From the NCBI GenBank assembly GCA_030141605.1, contig JAQGDQ010000103.1:64001-128000 (forward strand): 64,000 bases of DNA. The letters run 5' to 3'. The translations under genes and the position numbers were made by a program. This DNA is from Tubiluchus corallicola (lineage: Eukaryota > Priapulida > Priapulimorpha > Priapulimorphida > Tubiluchidae). This document shows, piece after piece, positions 36,446 to 48,426 of this stretch. The notes below the pieces were generated by a model. The model was not told where the DNA came from and searched no databases. It saw only the letters and a program-made list of their open reading frames with translations. The first letter of the stretch is position 1. Every line of letters begins with the position of its first letter.

Positions 36446-36449
36446 ATAT

Positions 36450-37085
36450 GCTAATTATGCTTTCCCATATAATAATATTAGATGCAACACCTTTAGACAG
36501 CTCTGCATGAAGGAACGAGCGGAAATTATAAATGCATCAGACGATGATAAATTATTCTTGACATCCAGTGATTAACTTTTGGCTTGCCACTAATTGCATT
36601 TGATCCCCCAGAAAATAAGCTTTCAAAATATTTATCAACTGGGTTTGGAGTGATTTTATCTGATTATTTTGCTGCTCATTCTTTGCGGATCTTCTTAGAA
36701 TTCAATATCATTTGCTCAGCGACTCATGGAGGCTTTTCCTCCTTTCATTCAACAATGAACTCGTAAGAAAGAATTTTTTAATTAAAGCTTCTGTGTTCCG
36801 AGTAGCTGAGAAAAATTTAAAAAGCCACAATACGTGACATTTGACGCGTTTATTTAGTGACATTATAGATTTTAATGTCTATCTTTTCATCATGCTTTTT
36901 TTGTGAAGAATTGTGTTGTGGTGCAGTGTGGTGCCAGAAGAAAACAAGAAAAATATGTAATTACGAACTGAATCCTGCATGAACTAAAACCTAACACGCA
37001 TGAGCAAGGAAAGAATATCTGAAACTCTGAACACAAGTTAATTATTTTTTGTGGACAAAGGAAAAATGTATATAAATAAATAAAT
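36450..37085. other. Spacer without recognised gene
   Basis: Small open frames only. A segment near 36485-36575 has a faint LINE-tail flavour (CNTFRQLCMKERAEIINASD), but too little to assign. Confidence 0.3.
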
Positions 37086-37089
37086 AAGG

Positions 37090-37340
37090 AGGGGAGAAGA
37101 ATGAAATGAAGGAATTAGTTAGAGAGGAAGAAAAGAAAAAGAAAGAAAATGAAGAAAGAAAGAAACTAGAAAGAAAGAAAAATGATAGATTGAAGGAATG
37201 AAGAAAGGAAGAGAGAAAGAAAAGAATGAAAGGAAGGAGAGAGTAAGCATAGGAAAAAGAAAGAAAGAAAAACGAAAAAAGAGATGAAAAGAAGGGAAAC
37301 AGAAGGAAAGTAGAAAGAAAGAAGGGAGAAAAAGACATTT
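37090..37340. repeat. Purine-rich GAAA/GGAA tract
   Basis: An almost pure A/G strand with irregular GAAA, GGAAG and GAGA units over 250 bp. The Phe/Ser-rich minus-strand frames are artefacts. Confidence 0.9.
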
Positions 37341-37539
37341 TTGCAACACATTTACAGTAAGACAGAGAAAATGAATAAAAAATATGGAAGGCAACATGAC
37401 AGTGTAGAACATGAAAATGTTTTAGGGTAAAGCCAGTTGCGGCTGGAACTTTACTAAAAAATTTTGTGCCCGATTTTATCTTTTTTATTGCCTGGTGTGG
37501 ATGTAGAAGTTACATAAATTTAGATCTCGCTATAAAGGA

Positions 37540-39145
37540 AAGCCTGACCCAATCTTAAACTAGCTCAGAACAATCTGCCTAGAACAATTTTTTTCAAGCG
37601 TGACTCCATGAGTGAAAGAATCATTACCACACAAACATAATTTCGCGTTCGCGCGGCTAGTTTCTCGCTGTTACATGCACATATACATTTGCTAGTTAGA
37701 CGGGTACTACTGCCTGCATCTTGAACGAAAAATAGGCACTGTACCTCTGAGTTCAGATGTATTCAGGCGTGATGTAGTACACCCATTCGAGAGCTCATGC
37801 ATGAACACATGAAATTAAGATTCAAGATTATTTCTTTCAAAATTCAAAATAGCAACAGTACTTTAATTTTCACTTTCGCAAATATGTGCGACACGCTCGT
37901 GGAATGTCTGTGCTGTTGAAAATTATAGTGATCAGTTGTGATATCATCACTAGTTGGGCTCGCTCGCCGCTAATTAAGTTTTTAATCTACTATTGAATTA
38001 TCAGAAACGCTTTGGCATTGTTATACCGATTAAAATGTTCTCTTGCCGTACCTCAAAATGGGATAGGACATGAAGATTTCCTTTAATTTCTATCTCGCCT
38101 TACTGAGAAACGCTACCATCTACCGGCAGTATCCAAACAACTGATGATCAGTATGACGCGAACATTTCTCGCAGGTTTCAAAATTTTGCAATCAAAAATG
38201 AATGCGCAACCAATCCACTTCGTGAGACGCATTCGAACTTTTTTACTGCCATTGATGCTTACTTTCATAGCTGATGGTATTAGGCGGTGAGAGAAACAGG
38301 ACCAAATTTCATTATGTTTTTCAGTTGAGTGCTACAACTCCAGCCAAATTACATTAGCAATGGAATAAGTAAGTCAGCAAGATACATCAGATACAATTTT
38401 TCCCTGGAGTAGTAACTTTGGCGTCATATTGCTCTAAATGTTAGGTATGAAAAGTGAAAAAAACGCTTTCTAGAGTTATAAATAAAATTTCAGCTATCGC
38501 CACTTGATTCGAACCTCAAAGGAAAACAGGTTTATTTTTTATCCTATCCCATTTTCAAATACAGTGTACGGTAAAAAGTTATACGTTTTAATGCAAAAGT
38601 GTTTCTGATAATTAAATAATAGGTTAAAAACTTAATTAACGGCGGGTGAGTCCAACTAGTGATGACGTTCCCAGTGAACATGATTTTCAACAACGCAAAC
38701 TTTCCATGAGTGTGTTGCGTGTGTTAGCGAAAGTAAAAATTGAAACACAGTGCTATTGTACAACATTCAGTGTGATGTGCAAAAACTCGGGCAAATTTTA
38801 AGTTTAAAAGTTTAAATTTCAAGTTTACCACTGTGCCCAGGCATGAGCACTCGAACATGTGCGCTACGTCACAACTCAACAACATCTGAGCTGAGAAGTT
38901 AACTTCTGTGTTTTGTGCGACGTATTTGTGAGATGCAGGCATTAGTGCCCGTTTAACTATTGAATGGCGAAATTCATGTAACAGCGAAGAACTAGCCGTG
39001 CGAACGCGAAACTATGTTTCTGCCATACTATTTTTTACGTACATTATTCTTTAAAAATAGTATGTTCTCTTTCAATAATTTTCAGGTTAGATTGTTTTCA
39101 GCTATGGTTTATGATTGGGTTCAGTTTCCTTTAAGAAAACTTGTT
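37540..39145. mobile_element. 1.6-kb fold-back element made of two inverted RepB copies
   Basis: Left arm 37540-38070 is the reverse complement of right arm 38538-39145 with moderate divergence; each arm is a RepB copy. The outer ends AAAGGAAAGCCTGACCCAATC-like and GATTGGGTTCAGTTTCCTTTA mirror each other. The inner ends are CAAAATGGGATAGGA and TATCCTATCCCATTTTC. The spacer of about 465 bp (38071-38537) has no coding motif. The layout is that of a fold-back (long terminal inverted repeat) transposon, though two independent head-to-head insertions are possible. Confidence 0.65.
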
Positions 39146-39599
39146 GATTACGTTGTGCACCTACACACCATTGTTGCCTAGCAGCGTCAGCTGTGTTTTA
39201 AATGCTCACAAGCTGTTGAATTTTACAGTACCGTTTCCAAGTGTTCACTGCAAATTTCACAAGCGCTATAACGAATATTTGCTATCGAATTTATCCAGCA
39301 TTTTGTAATAATAGAATACCTTTTAAAGAACAGCAAACAAATAAACGGACATTCAATGTTAACAGATTCAAACGAATAATAAATATGGACATTATTCAAT
39401 TTCAAACAGTGCTATTAGCATTTGGAATTTAGCCCCCATTTAGCCAATATAAAATCAGCAGTTAATATATATATATGCTTGATTCTATAGAAAAACGCGT
39501 AAGAAAACTTGAAATCGGCGCATACTAGTAAAACCCTGCGAGCTTGGTCGGCTTTGACTTCTGCATCGCTGCTCGCCTCGCTTGCTGGCTCATTTTGGC

Positions 39600-39819
39600 A
39601 TGGCGTAGCTCTTCTCTTTCCATTTCATTGTCTCTCACACATTCTTTTCCTCGCTTCCTTCTCTCCCAATCATCTTCCTCTTTCTCTGTTTCTCTTCTCT
39701 TCTCCTCTTCTCTCTCTTCTTCCCATCTTTCTCTCTTTCTCCACTTTCTCTATTCTCTTCTCCTATCTCCCTTCCTTCCTACCCGCTATCTCTCGCTCTT
39801 AATTATTTCTCTCTTCTCT

Positions 39820-39865
<46 letters not shown>

Positions 39866-39935
39866 GCTCCCCTCTCCCCCTCTCCCCCTCTCTTTCTCGA
39901 TCTCTCTCCCTTTCTCCGTTCTCTTGGCGTCATCT
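39600..39935. repeat. CT-rich imperfect tract
   Basis: A pyrimidine-rich strand grading into a perfect (CT)n run near 39818-39862. The Ser/Leu-rich frames are artefacts. Confidence 0.9.
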
Positions 39936-40304
39936 TTTTTCTGATGTTATAAATTGGCTTCAATGCAGTAGGAGTCTATTTAAGGCTTCTTTCTGAAACT
40001 ACGGTTCTTCACCAAAGAAGAAATATTAGCCATTTATCTGACATGTCTGGTGTTTTCTTACAAATAATAAAAATTTACAACCCGCCCTGGAATGATATGG
40101 AAACATAGTTTTTATAAACACAACATAAAATCGCATTACACGTATGTTTGCACTGTTCAATTGTTTTGCAGTGATATAACGCTAGCGTACAAGCTATCAT
40201 CTGTCATAAAGGACGCGCTGTAAAAATGGCACAAGAAAAAATGATAGAAATGGAAAAGTAGGAAGAAATGCACATTGCTTCTCGTATTGCTTTGATATAG
40301 ATAG

Positions 40305-40499
<195 letters not shown>

Positions 40500-42268
40500 T
40501 CATTGATCATAAAATTAATATTTACAATCTTTATCAGGGACAGCAAAATGGAAACATTTCATACTTCAAAATTTTCTGATTTTCAGAAAACAGCAATATT
40601 ACATACAGGTAAAAACAGTCCACACAGTTCACAATAACAAATTTTCATTTAGTATCAGTAAAAATATGATAATGACTGAGGTGAGCTTACAGAATTTTAC
40701 AGAATTGTAGCACTTAATTATAGTACTTGGAAAAATTAGCGTGCTTTCTTATTCATCAGCTTTTAAGACGTTGAAATGGATCTCTAATACAAAATTGAAA
40801 TTCATAATTGACGTGAAGGAAAGTCTTCATTGCTAAATCTTCTTCTAGTTTCAATGATAATAATATAATTTCAATAATAAAAAATAATTAAAATAATTAT
40901 GATGCAGCATGTAGTATACAGTAGACGCGGCATGATAGGCTCGCTTTGTGATGAACTGTTTTGATAGTCCGTTAAACGTTGTGCAAAGCAAGGAGAGCTT
41001 CAAAAGGAAACCGTTATTTAAGCGATTAAACAAGTAGCATCCATACATTACTGAGCAATGTGAACTGACGTCAAGCATGTTGGTTTATCGTTCCGCCTCC
41101 GTTATGAATTAGCACTGTGACGGGAAATCGGGGACATTAACTTAAGTCGAACAACAACTCTTTATTGAACAACATGACAACTGTAATGTCCAGTCAGCAG
41201 ACAAACTGATTGTCCTTGTTCATACAAAAATGTGCAAGGTAGCAATTATTTTTACTTCTTACCACTTTACAAGAAATTAAAACTTCGAGTATCCAAAAAA
41301 TTTAAGCAATTCTTTACATTTTAGGCAGAATGTAGTGACAAAGTTTCAAAGAATTATAAAATACATTGACAAGGGTGCCTAGTCGGGTCTTATTATAGAG
41401 GAACTAAGGCAGTAAGCCATCTCACCTCTGTTCAGGTAGGCTATCTGATGCTTGCGATCATTAAAGCAGCGTCACACGATCGGCCTAATCTCGTTTGTCC
41501 TTTTTTATAGTTAATGAAAAGGTTGTTTTTTGTCTAATTAGCAAAGTCATAAGTCAGACTAAATTGGGTATATAGTAAAACGGTTTAAATAGCAGCTCAT
41601 AAAAGTAAGTCTTGTGTATTTCTTTCTATAAAAAATGAAATCAGACTATATTTTGCAATTTGCAATTTCAATCGAAAATACAGACAATCAACAACATGTA
41701 ATAAAATCAAGAACCAGGTCGGGGTCTCTTCCGCGAATTAATGAAAAATTGAGCAATTTGCGTAACGTGTAACGTATACTGGCAATACACACGAAAGAAC
41801 GGCAACAAGTAGACGTGTGTTAAATCACGTAATTGGACAGTCAGCGAAAATGACTGACGTTTGGTTTGACATTTGCAGCGGGGTAACAGATTCAAAGCAA
41901 AATCGCTACGCTATAATATTATGCTTGTTAGAAAAATTCACTGTTAGCTAATTAGTTAATTACAGTGTTCGTCGTAATGAATATATCTAGCGTGGTCTTC
42001 AAAATACCCAAAAAGTAGATTAATTTGAGCAATACAGCTATTATCAGTTACTTACTCTTTAGTCATTTTATCAGGCTTTATTGTTTTTAATTACCGCGAA
42101 GCTTTTACTACATTTTAAGTTTTTTGCATTATGTTTTACATATGACGATGAGATATTTCTGTTGTTTATAACGAAGCCAGTGAATTTTGAATATGTCGTG
42201 TTTTATTGTAATAATTATTAATAAAGAATAAATATTAAAATTTGCTTCTGATTCTGACATAGTACTAA
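40500..42268. other. Intergenic stretch without recognised gene
   Basis: AT-rich. The short frames at 40851-41078 and 41707-41895 have no motif. Nothing supported. Confidence 0.4.
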
Positions 42269-42270
42269 TT

Positions 42271-42762
42271 GAAAGGAAAGGCCAAGCCTTCTGGGAAGTT
42301 AGGCTTATTTCACAGTTGGCGAAAATGTTAGAAGGATTTTGTAATAAAACTGCAATAAATGCCTGGTGTAACTAGTAAAATAAGTTTATGCTTGGGCGCT
42401 CCCATTTTCAATACCCATACTTCTTCTAGTGACGCCAATCGTCTTTAAGAAAAGTAGCGCACTGTCAATCTTCATTAAAAGTATAAGTTTCTGCAAAAAA
42501 ATAGGTAGCTAATTTTGTAATATTTTTGGGTGAAGATTAAGTAAGCTGTAGAAGTCTGAATTAGTTTAAGCAGCGCACGGAAAGTTTTCAGTTACGTCAT
42601 GATTTTCAAATGAATGGCGGCAACCACCACGCACGAAAATTTCTATTCAGAAGTAGCATATTTTAAATTCATGCTTAACAGGCATAAAATTCTTTGCAAA
42701 TTTCTTTATTATATTTTTAAGTGATAACAGTAAAATAAATCCAACACTCGTTCTTTCCTTTA
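42271..42762 (+). mobile_element. RepA MITE copy 4
   Basis: Begins GAAAGGAAAGGCCAAGCCTT and ends CGTTCTTTCCTTTA, clear inverted termini. The CRE-like core is degraded here (TGACGCCA). Other RepA landmarks (AATGGCGGCAACCACCACG, AAATAAATCCAACA) are intact. Confidence 0.7.
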
Positions 42763-43112
42763 ATGCACATAAACTCATTTTACTAACCGTGCCATTCTTC
42801 CTGGATTTCCATTTGGGCCTTTTTTCCCTGTGCCATTTTTACCGTGCCATAAAGACAAAACTTTTATTGCATGTGTACTGTGCCTGACCATGATGTGACA
42901 TTGGGAAGAGACGAATGCTGACGAACAACCATGTTCTACCAGAAGTTTAAATTATTGCAACTGGATGATAAATTGTCATTGAATTCAAACGACCGAGGAC
43001 TGAAGTGAATTAGCAAGTATTCAACCCTTGCCTCATTTCATTCAGTTTTAAAATTGGATTGCAATTTTGCGTGATGAATTGCTCCAGTGGCAGCTGACCG
43101 AAATATCCGGGA

Positions 43113-43220
43113 TGGAGATTTCCGTCATTTCGATGAACTTTCTTTTTTATTCTGAAAGAATGTGAGATGGAGATTTCCGTCATTTCGACGAACTTTCTTT
43201 TTTATTCTGGAAGAATGTGA
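43113..43220. repeat. Tandem duplication of a 54-bp unit
   Basis: GAGATTTCCGTCATTTCGA(T/C)GAACTTTCTTTTTTATTCTG(A/G)AAGAATGTGA occurs twice in direct tandem, with two substitutions. It could be part of a larger repeat. Confidence 0.75.
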
Positions 43221-43671
43221 GAGTGACATTTCCGGTGACACAGCGACCTCTGATGTCGAGTTCACTACATCCAAGCAAACCAGCAACTGGACTTATGGCT
43301 TACTGCCACCCAACTGACACAGTAACACACCAATCAAAAGGGGGCGTTTCATCAATAGGTTAATTAGGCTCTAACCCACATTTTGAAGGACGTCAAATTT
43401 TAGGGGCCCTGTGGTAAAAAATTCTTATTCGCCCCGGAATATATATATATATATGTGAAAAGTTTCACCAGTTTCCACGAAACTTTCCGGAGGGACGGGC
43501 ACATGAGATAATGAAGAATCTTTCAACGATCGATTAAGAACTGCGAAAGAAAATTAATTTTTGTTTAGTGATCACTATAAGCTTGCATAGAAAAATTACT
43601 GCACTGCACTACGTCACAATAGAGCACTGCAGAAAAATGACAAAAACCATCAAAATGCAACAGAAAGAAAT

Positions 43672-43926
43672 AAGCCTTTTCATAGTTTCGTTAAGCGCAC
43701 GCGCAGTTGCTGCAAGTAAAAGGTTAGGTGTACTACGGCAAGGAGTCTTAACTACAACCGTCACGTGACGTGTGGGTAAAACAAAGCCGTCTGCCGCTTC
43801 AGTTCTGTAACTTCAGTTGTTTTACGCGAGCTTTACTTAATTATGCATTAGGATGTGCGTAAAGTGATTTACTAGAGGATCTTGCTTAGAAACAAGAAAA
43901 AATAAACTAGGTAAGGTTCTAGCTAA
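43672..43926 (-). mobile_element. RepD MITE copy 4 (truncated at the BEL/Pao boundary)
   Basis: Starts AAGCCTTTTCATAGTTTCG and runs through GCGCACGCGCAGTTGCT, GCATTAGG and CTAGGTAAGGTTCTAGCTAA, opposite in orientation to the copy at 29791. It stops where the BEL/Pao reading frame begins. Confidence 0.65.
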
Positions 43927-43928
43927 AT

Positions 43929-46064
43929 GTGTGGGACAGTTCAGCACAACTAATAGATGGTCACTATAACTTGGACATACCATTTAAAGTGAATCTTCCT
44001 GATCTGCCCGATAATCGCAAGATTGCTGAGAAGCGTCTTCAGTCATTGAAGTACCGGCTCTCAAAGGACCCTGAGCTGCATAAAAAATATACACTACGCA
44101 TGAAGGAGCTTCTAGAAAAAGGTTATGCAGAGAAAGTTGCAGCATGTGACTTAGAAGGAACACCTGGATTTGTGTGGTATCTTCCACACCATGGTGTAGT
44201 GAATCCGAATAAGCCAAAACTTCGCATTGTCTTTGATTGCTCCGTCCTGTTTGAAGAGATTTCTTTAAATAAAGCTGTCAAACAAGGGCCCGACTTGACA
44301 AACTGTTTGCTAGCTATTCTGATTCGATTTCGGGAAGGCCCTGTGGCACTTATGTCTGACATAGAGGCCATGTTTAACCAGGTTGTAGTATCCAAACATC
44401 ATAGAGATGTTTTGCGGTTTTTGTGGTATCCAGATGGTGACTTGACAAAACAACCACAGGTCTACAGGATGACGAGGCATCTTTTTGGAGGCAATTGGAG
44501 CCCCAGTTGCGCGACATATGCTTTGCAGAAAACTGCCCTGGATAACATTCACAAGTTTGACAGCATGATTATTGATGCAGTGCCTCGTGATTTTTATGTT
44601 GACGACTGTTTGAAGAGCTTTTTGACTGATGATGATGCCACTGAGTTTGTAGTTAAATTGACATAGTTGATATCCCGTGGTGGGTTCCATATAACTAAAT
44701 GGATTAGCACTAGTGTCAAGGTACTTGAAATGGTTCCTGAAGAGGATAGAGCTGAATCTGTTCGAGAAATTGACATTTCAAAAGGTTCCTTGCCATTAGA
44801 AAGAGCTCTGGGCTTACGTTGGAATGTGGACAGAGATGAACTTTGTGTCCAAGTCAAGTTAAAGGAGAAGCCACTCACAAAGCGAGGTTTATTGAGTGTT
44901 CTTTCTTCCGTGTATGATCCTTTGGGTCTAGCCTGTCCTGTTACTCTTGTAGCAAAGAAGCTCTTTCAGCAAGAAAGCAGACTAAAGAAAGAATGGGACA
45001 GCCAGTTGTCCTCTGATGTTCAATACCACTGGATTAACTGGATGAAGCGAGCTACAAATTTAGATCAGTTTGGTGTTGAGAGATGCTTCATGCCGAAGAA
45101 CTTTGGACATGTGCTGAGATGTGAATTGCATGTCTTTGGAGATGCATCTGAGGATGCTTATGCTGCTGTGGCATATATGCGGCTTGTGAATGCTGATGAG
45201 AAGATACACTGCTGTCTTGTCTTGGCCAAAGCACGCCTAGCTCCCATGCATAGAATGACTGTTCCTAGGCTAGAGCTATCAGCAGCTGTACTTGCTGTTA
45301 AGATCGGCCAGACAATCTCGCGTGAGTTGAGAACCGACATAGATGAGACCTGGTACTGGACTGATAGCAGTATAGTTCTGGGCTACATACACAACACTGA
45401 TAAACGCTTCAAAACGTTTGTAGCTAACAGGCTTGGTATTATATATGAAGCTTCTATGCCTTCTCAATGGCGCCATATCAGAAGTGAGGACAATGTTGCT
45501 GATGATGCTTCAAGAGGCTTGTCAGTTGATGAACTACTTCAGCAGAAAAGATGGATTAATGGTCCTGAGTTCTTGTGGTTGCCGAAATCTGAATGGACAG
45601 AACTCGAGGTAAAAAATTTGCATTATCCAGAAGTGGAAATCAAGCGTGAAAGTGTGAAGTCTCAGAAAGCTGTATCATGTGGTGCAGTGACATCAGTAGA
45701 AGCCGGGTCAATTGCTTTAGAAAATATGTTTAAGAGGCACTCGTCGTGGTACAGGTTGCGAAAATCTGTTGGCTGGATCCTGCGGCTGCGGAACATTTTA
45801 CTGTGCAAAGCTAGAGGAATGGATGTCAAGTCCTTTGATGCCAGTTTATCTGTTGAAGAACTACAGCAGGCAGAGATCGGCATTGTCAAATATCTACAGT
45901 ATAAGTACCTGAAAGATGACAATGGAATGAAAACTCTGAGGAAGTTAAATCCAGTCATAGATTCCAATGGAGTAATGTGTGTAGGTGGCCGTGTGAAGAG
46001 CATGCACCAGATGATTCTGCCTAAACATCACCACATAGTAGACTTGATTATACGTGAAGCATAA
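43929..46064 (+). pseudogene. BEL/Pao pol: reverse transcriptase and RNase H
   Basis: One frame from 43929 to 46064, broken only by an amber stop at 44664-44666. Reverse transcriptase features include KLRIVFDCSV, an S-D-I-E-A-M-F catalytic block and F-Y-V-D-D. RNase H follows (about 45130-45530), with F-G-D-A-S, P-R-L-E-L, W-T-D-S-S and N-V-A-D-D-A-S-R-G carrying its acidic residues. The frame ends in the zinc-binding lead-in to the integrase. Gag and protease are absent, so the element is 5' truncated at the RepD copy. BEL/Pao elements are LTR retrotransposons. This copy cannot make an intact polyprotein. Confidence 0.9.
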
Positions 46065-47136
46065 TGAAATGTCAGGACATTCTGGACGAGAGTATGTGGT
46101 TGCCAAGCTGAGACAGAGGTACTGGATCATCAAGGTTAGAACCAGGATCTTATCGAGCTGCATAGTCTGTAGACGACGTGATGGTGTTCCATTGTCTCAA
46201 AAAATGGCTGATCTGCCAGATGATCGCGTGTCTCCAGCTCTATCTGCCTTCACAGCTGTTGGTGTGGACTGCTTTGGTCCGTTTTTTGTCAAAAGAGGTC
46301 GTTCAGAGGTGAAGAGATACGGATGTGTCTTCACTTGCCTGACTATTCGTGCTATTCACATAGAGGTACTACATTCCCTGGAGACTGATAGTTTCATTAA
46401 TGCTCTTTTCAGATTTATTTCTCGCCGTGGGCCTCCGTCTATCATCCGATCTGACAATGGCACTAATTTTGTCGGTGCAGAGAAAGAATTGAGATCAGCA
46501 ATATGCAACTGGGATCAGCAGAAGATTACAGATGTTCTACGGAAGCGTCATGTACAATGGATCTTTAACACACCAGGTGCATCCGATCATGGTGGAGCTT
46601 GGGAAAGGATGATCCGATCCATTCGCAGAGTTGCATTTTCTATATGCATTGAGCAAAGGCTTGACGATGAAAGCTTGCCTACTCTGATGTGCATGGTAGA
46701 GTCCATTATAAATGATAGGCCGATTACAACAGTGTAAGATGATCCAAATGATCTTGAGGCTCTCACTCCAAACCACTTACTGTTGTTAAGAGCTGGATCA
46801 GTACCTGTCAAGCTCTTTGATTCTTCCGACTTATATAGGTGAAGATGGCGCCAGGTACAGTATTTGACAGATGTCTTTTGGCGGCGATGGACTCATGAAT
46901 ATCTTCCGATGCTGCAACAATTCCAAAAGTGGGAGAAGCAGAAGGAAAATCTGAAGTGTGGAGATGTTGTTCTATTAATCGACAACACCTTGCCAAGAAA
47001 CCGTTGGGAACTTGGACGGATTATGGATACTTACCCGGGTAAAGATGGCTTGGTCCGCTCTGTATTGCTCAAGACAAAGTCGTCAACTCTGAAACGGCCT
47101 GTGCAGAAACTTTGTCTGCTTGAGCGTGTTTCATAA
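46054..47136 (+). pseudogene. BEL/Pao integrase and DUF5641 C-terminal domain
   Basis: Continues the upstream pol in another frame, so a small indel lies near 46060. The catalytic triad is visible: G-V-D-C-F-G, R-S-D-N-G-T-N-F and G-A-W-E-R-M. In-frame stops occur at 46735-46737 and about 46840. From 46864 the DUF5641 domain is clear (VFWRRWTHEYLPMLQQF, GDVVLLIDNTLPRNRWELG) and ends just before the 3' LTR. With the stop at 44664 this makes three stops and one frameshift. Confidence 0.9.
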
Positions 47137-47230
47137 ACTGCAGTTTTGTGTTCCAAAATGAGGTTAAAGTTTAATGATTGATAAATATTTTGTTATGTTT
47201 CATGTTCCAGATAGAACATTCAAAGGGGGT

Positions 47231-47503
47231 GTGACGCCATGTCTATAGGTTACGTACTCTGAGTCTCAATGTCTTGAAAAGCAGGCACGACCGCCCTATA
47301 AACGAGGTGTAACACGTGGTTCTGGGGTTCTATAGTGTTAGATAATTTAAACCAAACCAAACCAAACCAAACAGAGTAAAAAACAGTTATATAAGACCAT
47401 AAGCTGCCACCACTTGTGACGCCATGTCTATAGGTTACGTACTCTGAGTCTCAATGTCTTGAAAAGCAGGCACGACCGCCCTATAAACGAGGTGTAACAC
47501 GTG
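47231..47503 (+). repeat. BEL/Pao 3' LTR with an internal exact 88-bp duplication
   Basis: A purine-rich tract (CAAAGGGGG) precedes TGTGACGCCATGTCTATAGG at 47231, as expected for a polypurine tract and LTR start. The first about 88 bp recur exactly at 47417-47503. Between them is a short (ACCAA)n run near 47351. The second copy is cut by the palindromic element at 47504. No 5' LTR was found within the window. Confidence 0.6.
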
Positions 47504-48093
47504 TGTGACAAACCATCTATTATTTACGATATTTTTGTTTACTTGTTTGTCACCTTTTCATTTCACAGTCAAGTTCTTTATAGTGATAGCGGTAGCACTT
47601 GCTAGTGTAATTTGCTTACATTAAATTAGTCACTATAGTAGTACTGTATTGTTAGCGTAATTAGTGTAGTAGTGTAGGAGTCCTACTAACACCCCCCTCG
47701 TCATGTGGTTGTGTTCTGCAATACCTGCAATACTCGCGGCTTATTTCAAATGTGTGAAACCCGTACAGGTATGAAGTGTACATGATACATACGTTACAGC
47801 TATAGTCTGAGACGTGCAACCTGGCAGTCAGTCGGCCGTTGTTGAAAGGCCTAGGTCACGTAAAATGACCATCGTCTGATTTTCACATGTCTGTGAAAAG
47901 ACAGTCAAAAATGTCGATTAGCATCGTCGATGTTATAGTGCAGTAGACGTCACTATTTCTTTTGTCAACAGTCATTGCTTACAGTGCTGACGGGTCTATG
48001 TTGAGTACGTTGTTTTGGTTTTGATGAGGTGGCTACCGTTACCGTCATTATCCGAGGAGTCGTGAAAACCTGCGCTAAAGTTCATGGTGGACA
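47504..48093 (+). repeat. Left arm of palindromic Gmr1-like element
   Basis: Begins TGTGACAAACCATC. It is the near-perfect reverse complement of 49954-50542: about four substitutions were counted by eye over 590 bp. Reading outward-in, both arms start TG, as LTRs do. The arm probably contains the LTR plus adjoining leader. Confidence 0.9.
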
Positions 48094-48425
48094 GTCCATT
48101 GTTGGTGGAGCAAACCATAGTTGGTAAATCCATGGATGTTACCCCACAGGTTAGCAGCTGCAGTTTCACACAATGTTCATGGAGTGTCTGGTAAGACAAG
48201 ACTTTTGTACTTTTGCTCAGCGTTTGCTAGCTAGCATAATTCCGTTTCTATATGGTCATCGTTGGATTGCCGTCATCGAGAGTGCGTCATCATTTGCACG
48301 TGCTACCCCCACTAACACCTCCCTTCTCTATTATTAGACTAGAGAATATATTTGCTGTACTGTGATTAATTGTTATTGTTAACTATTTCTTTTCTCCGGG
48401 TTAAAGTAGTAATCAATTAAATTTT
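48094..48425. other. Inner spacer of the palindromic element
   Basis: Unique sequence between the left arm and the 3' end of the truncated pol frame. No RNase H or polypurine tract could be recognised, so a deletion has probably removed the region downstream of the reverse transcriptase. Confidence 0.5.
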
Positions 48426-48426
48426 G

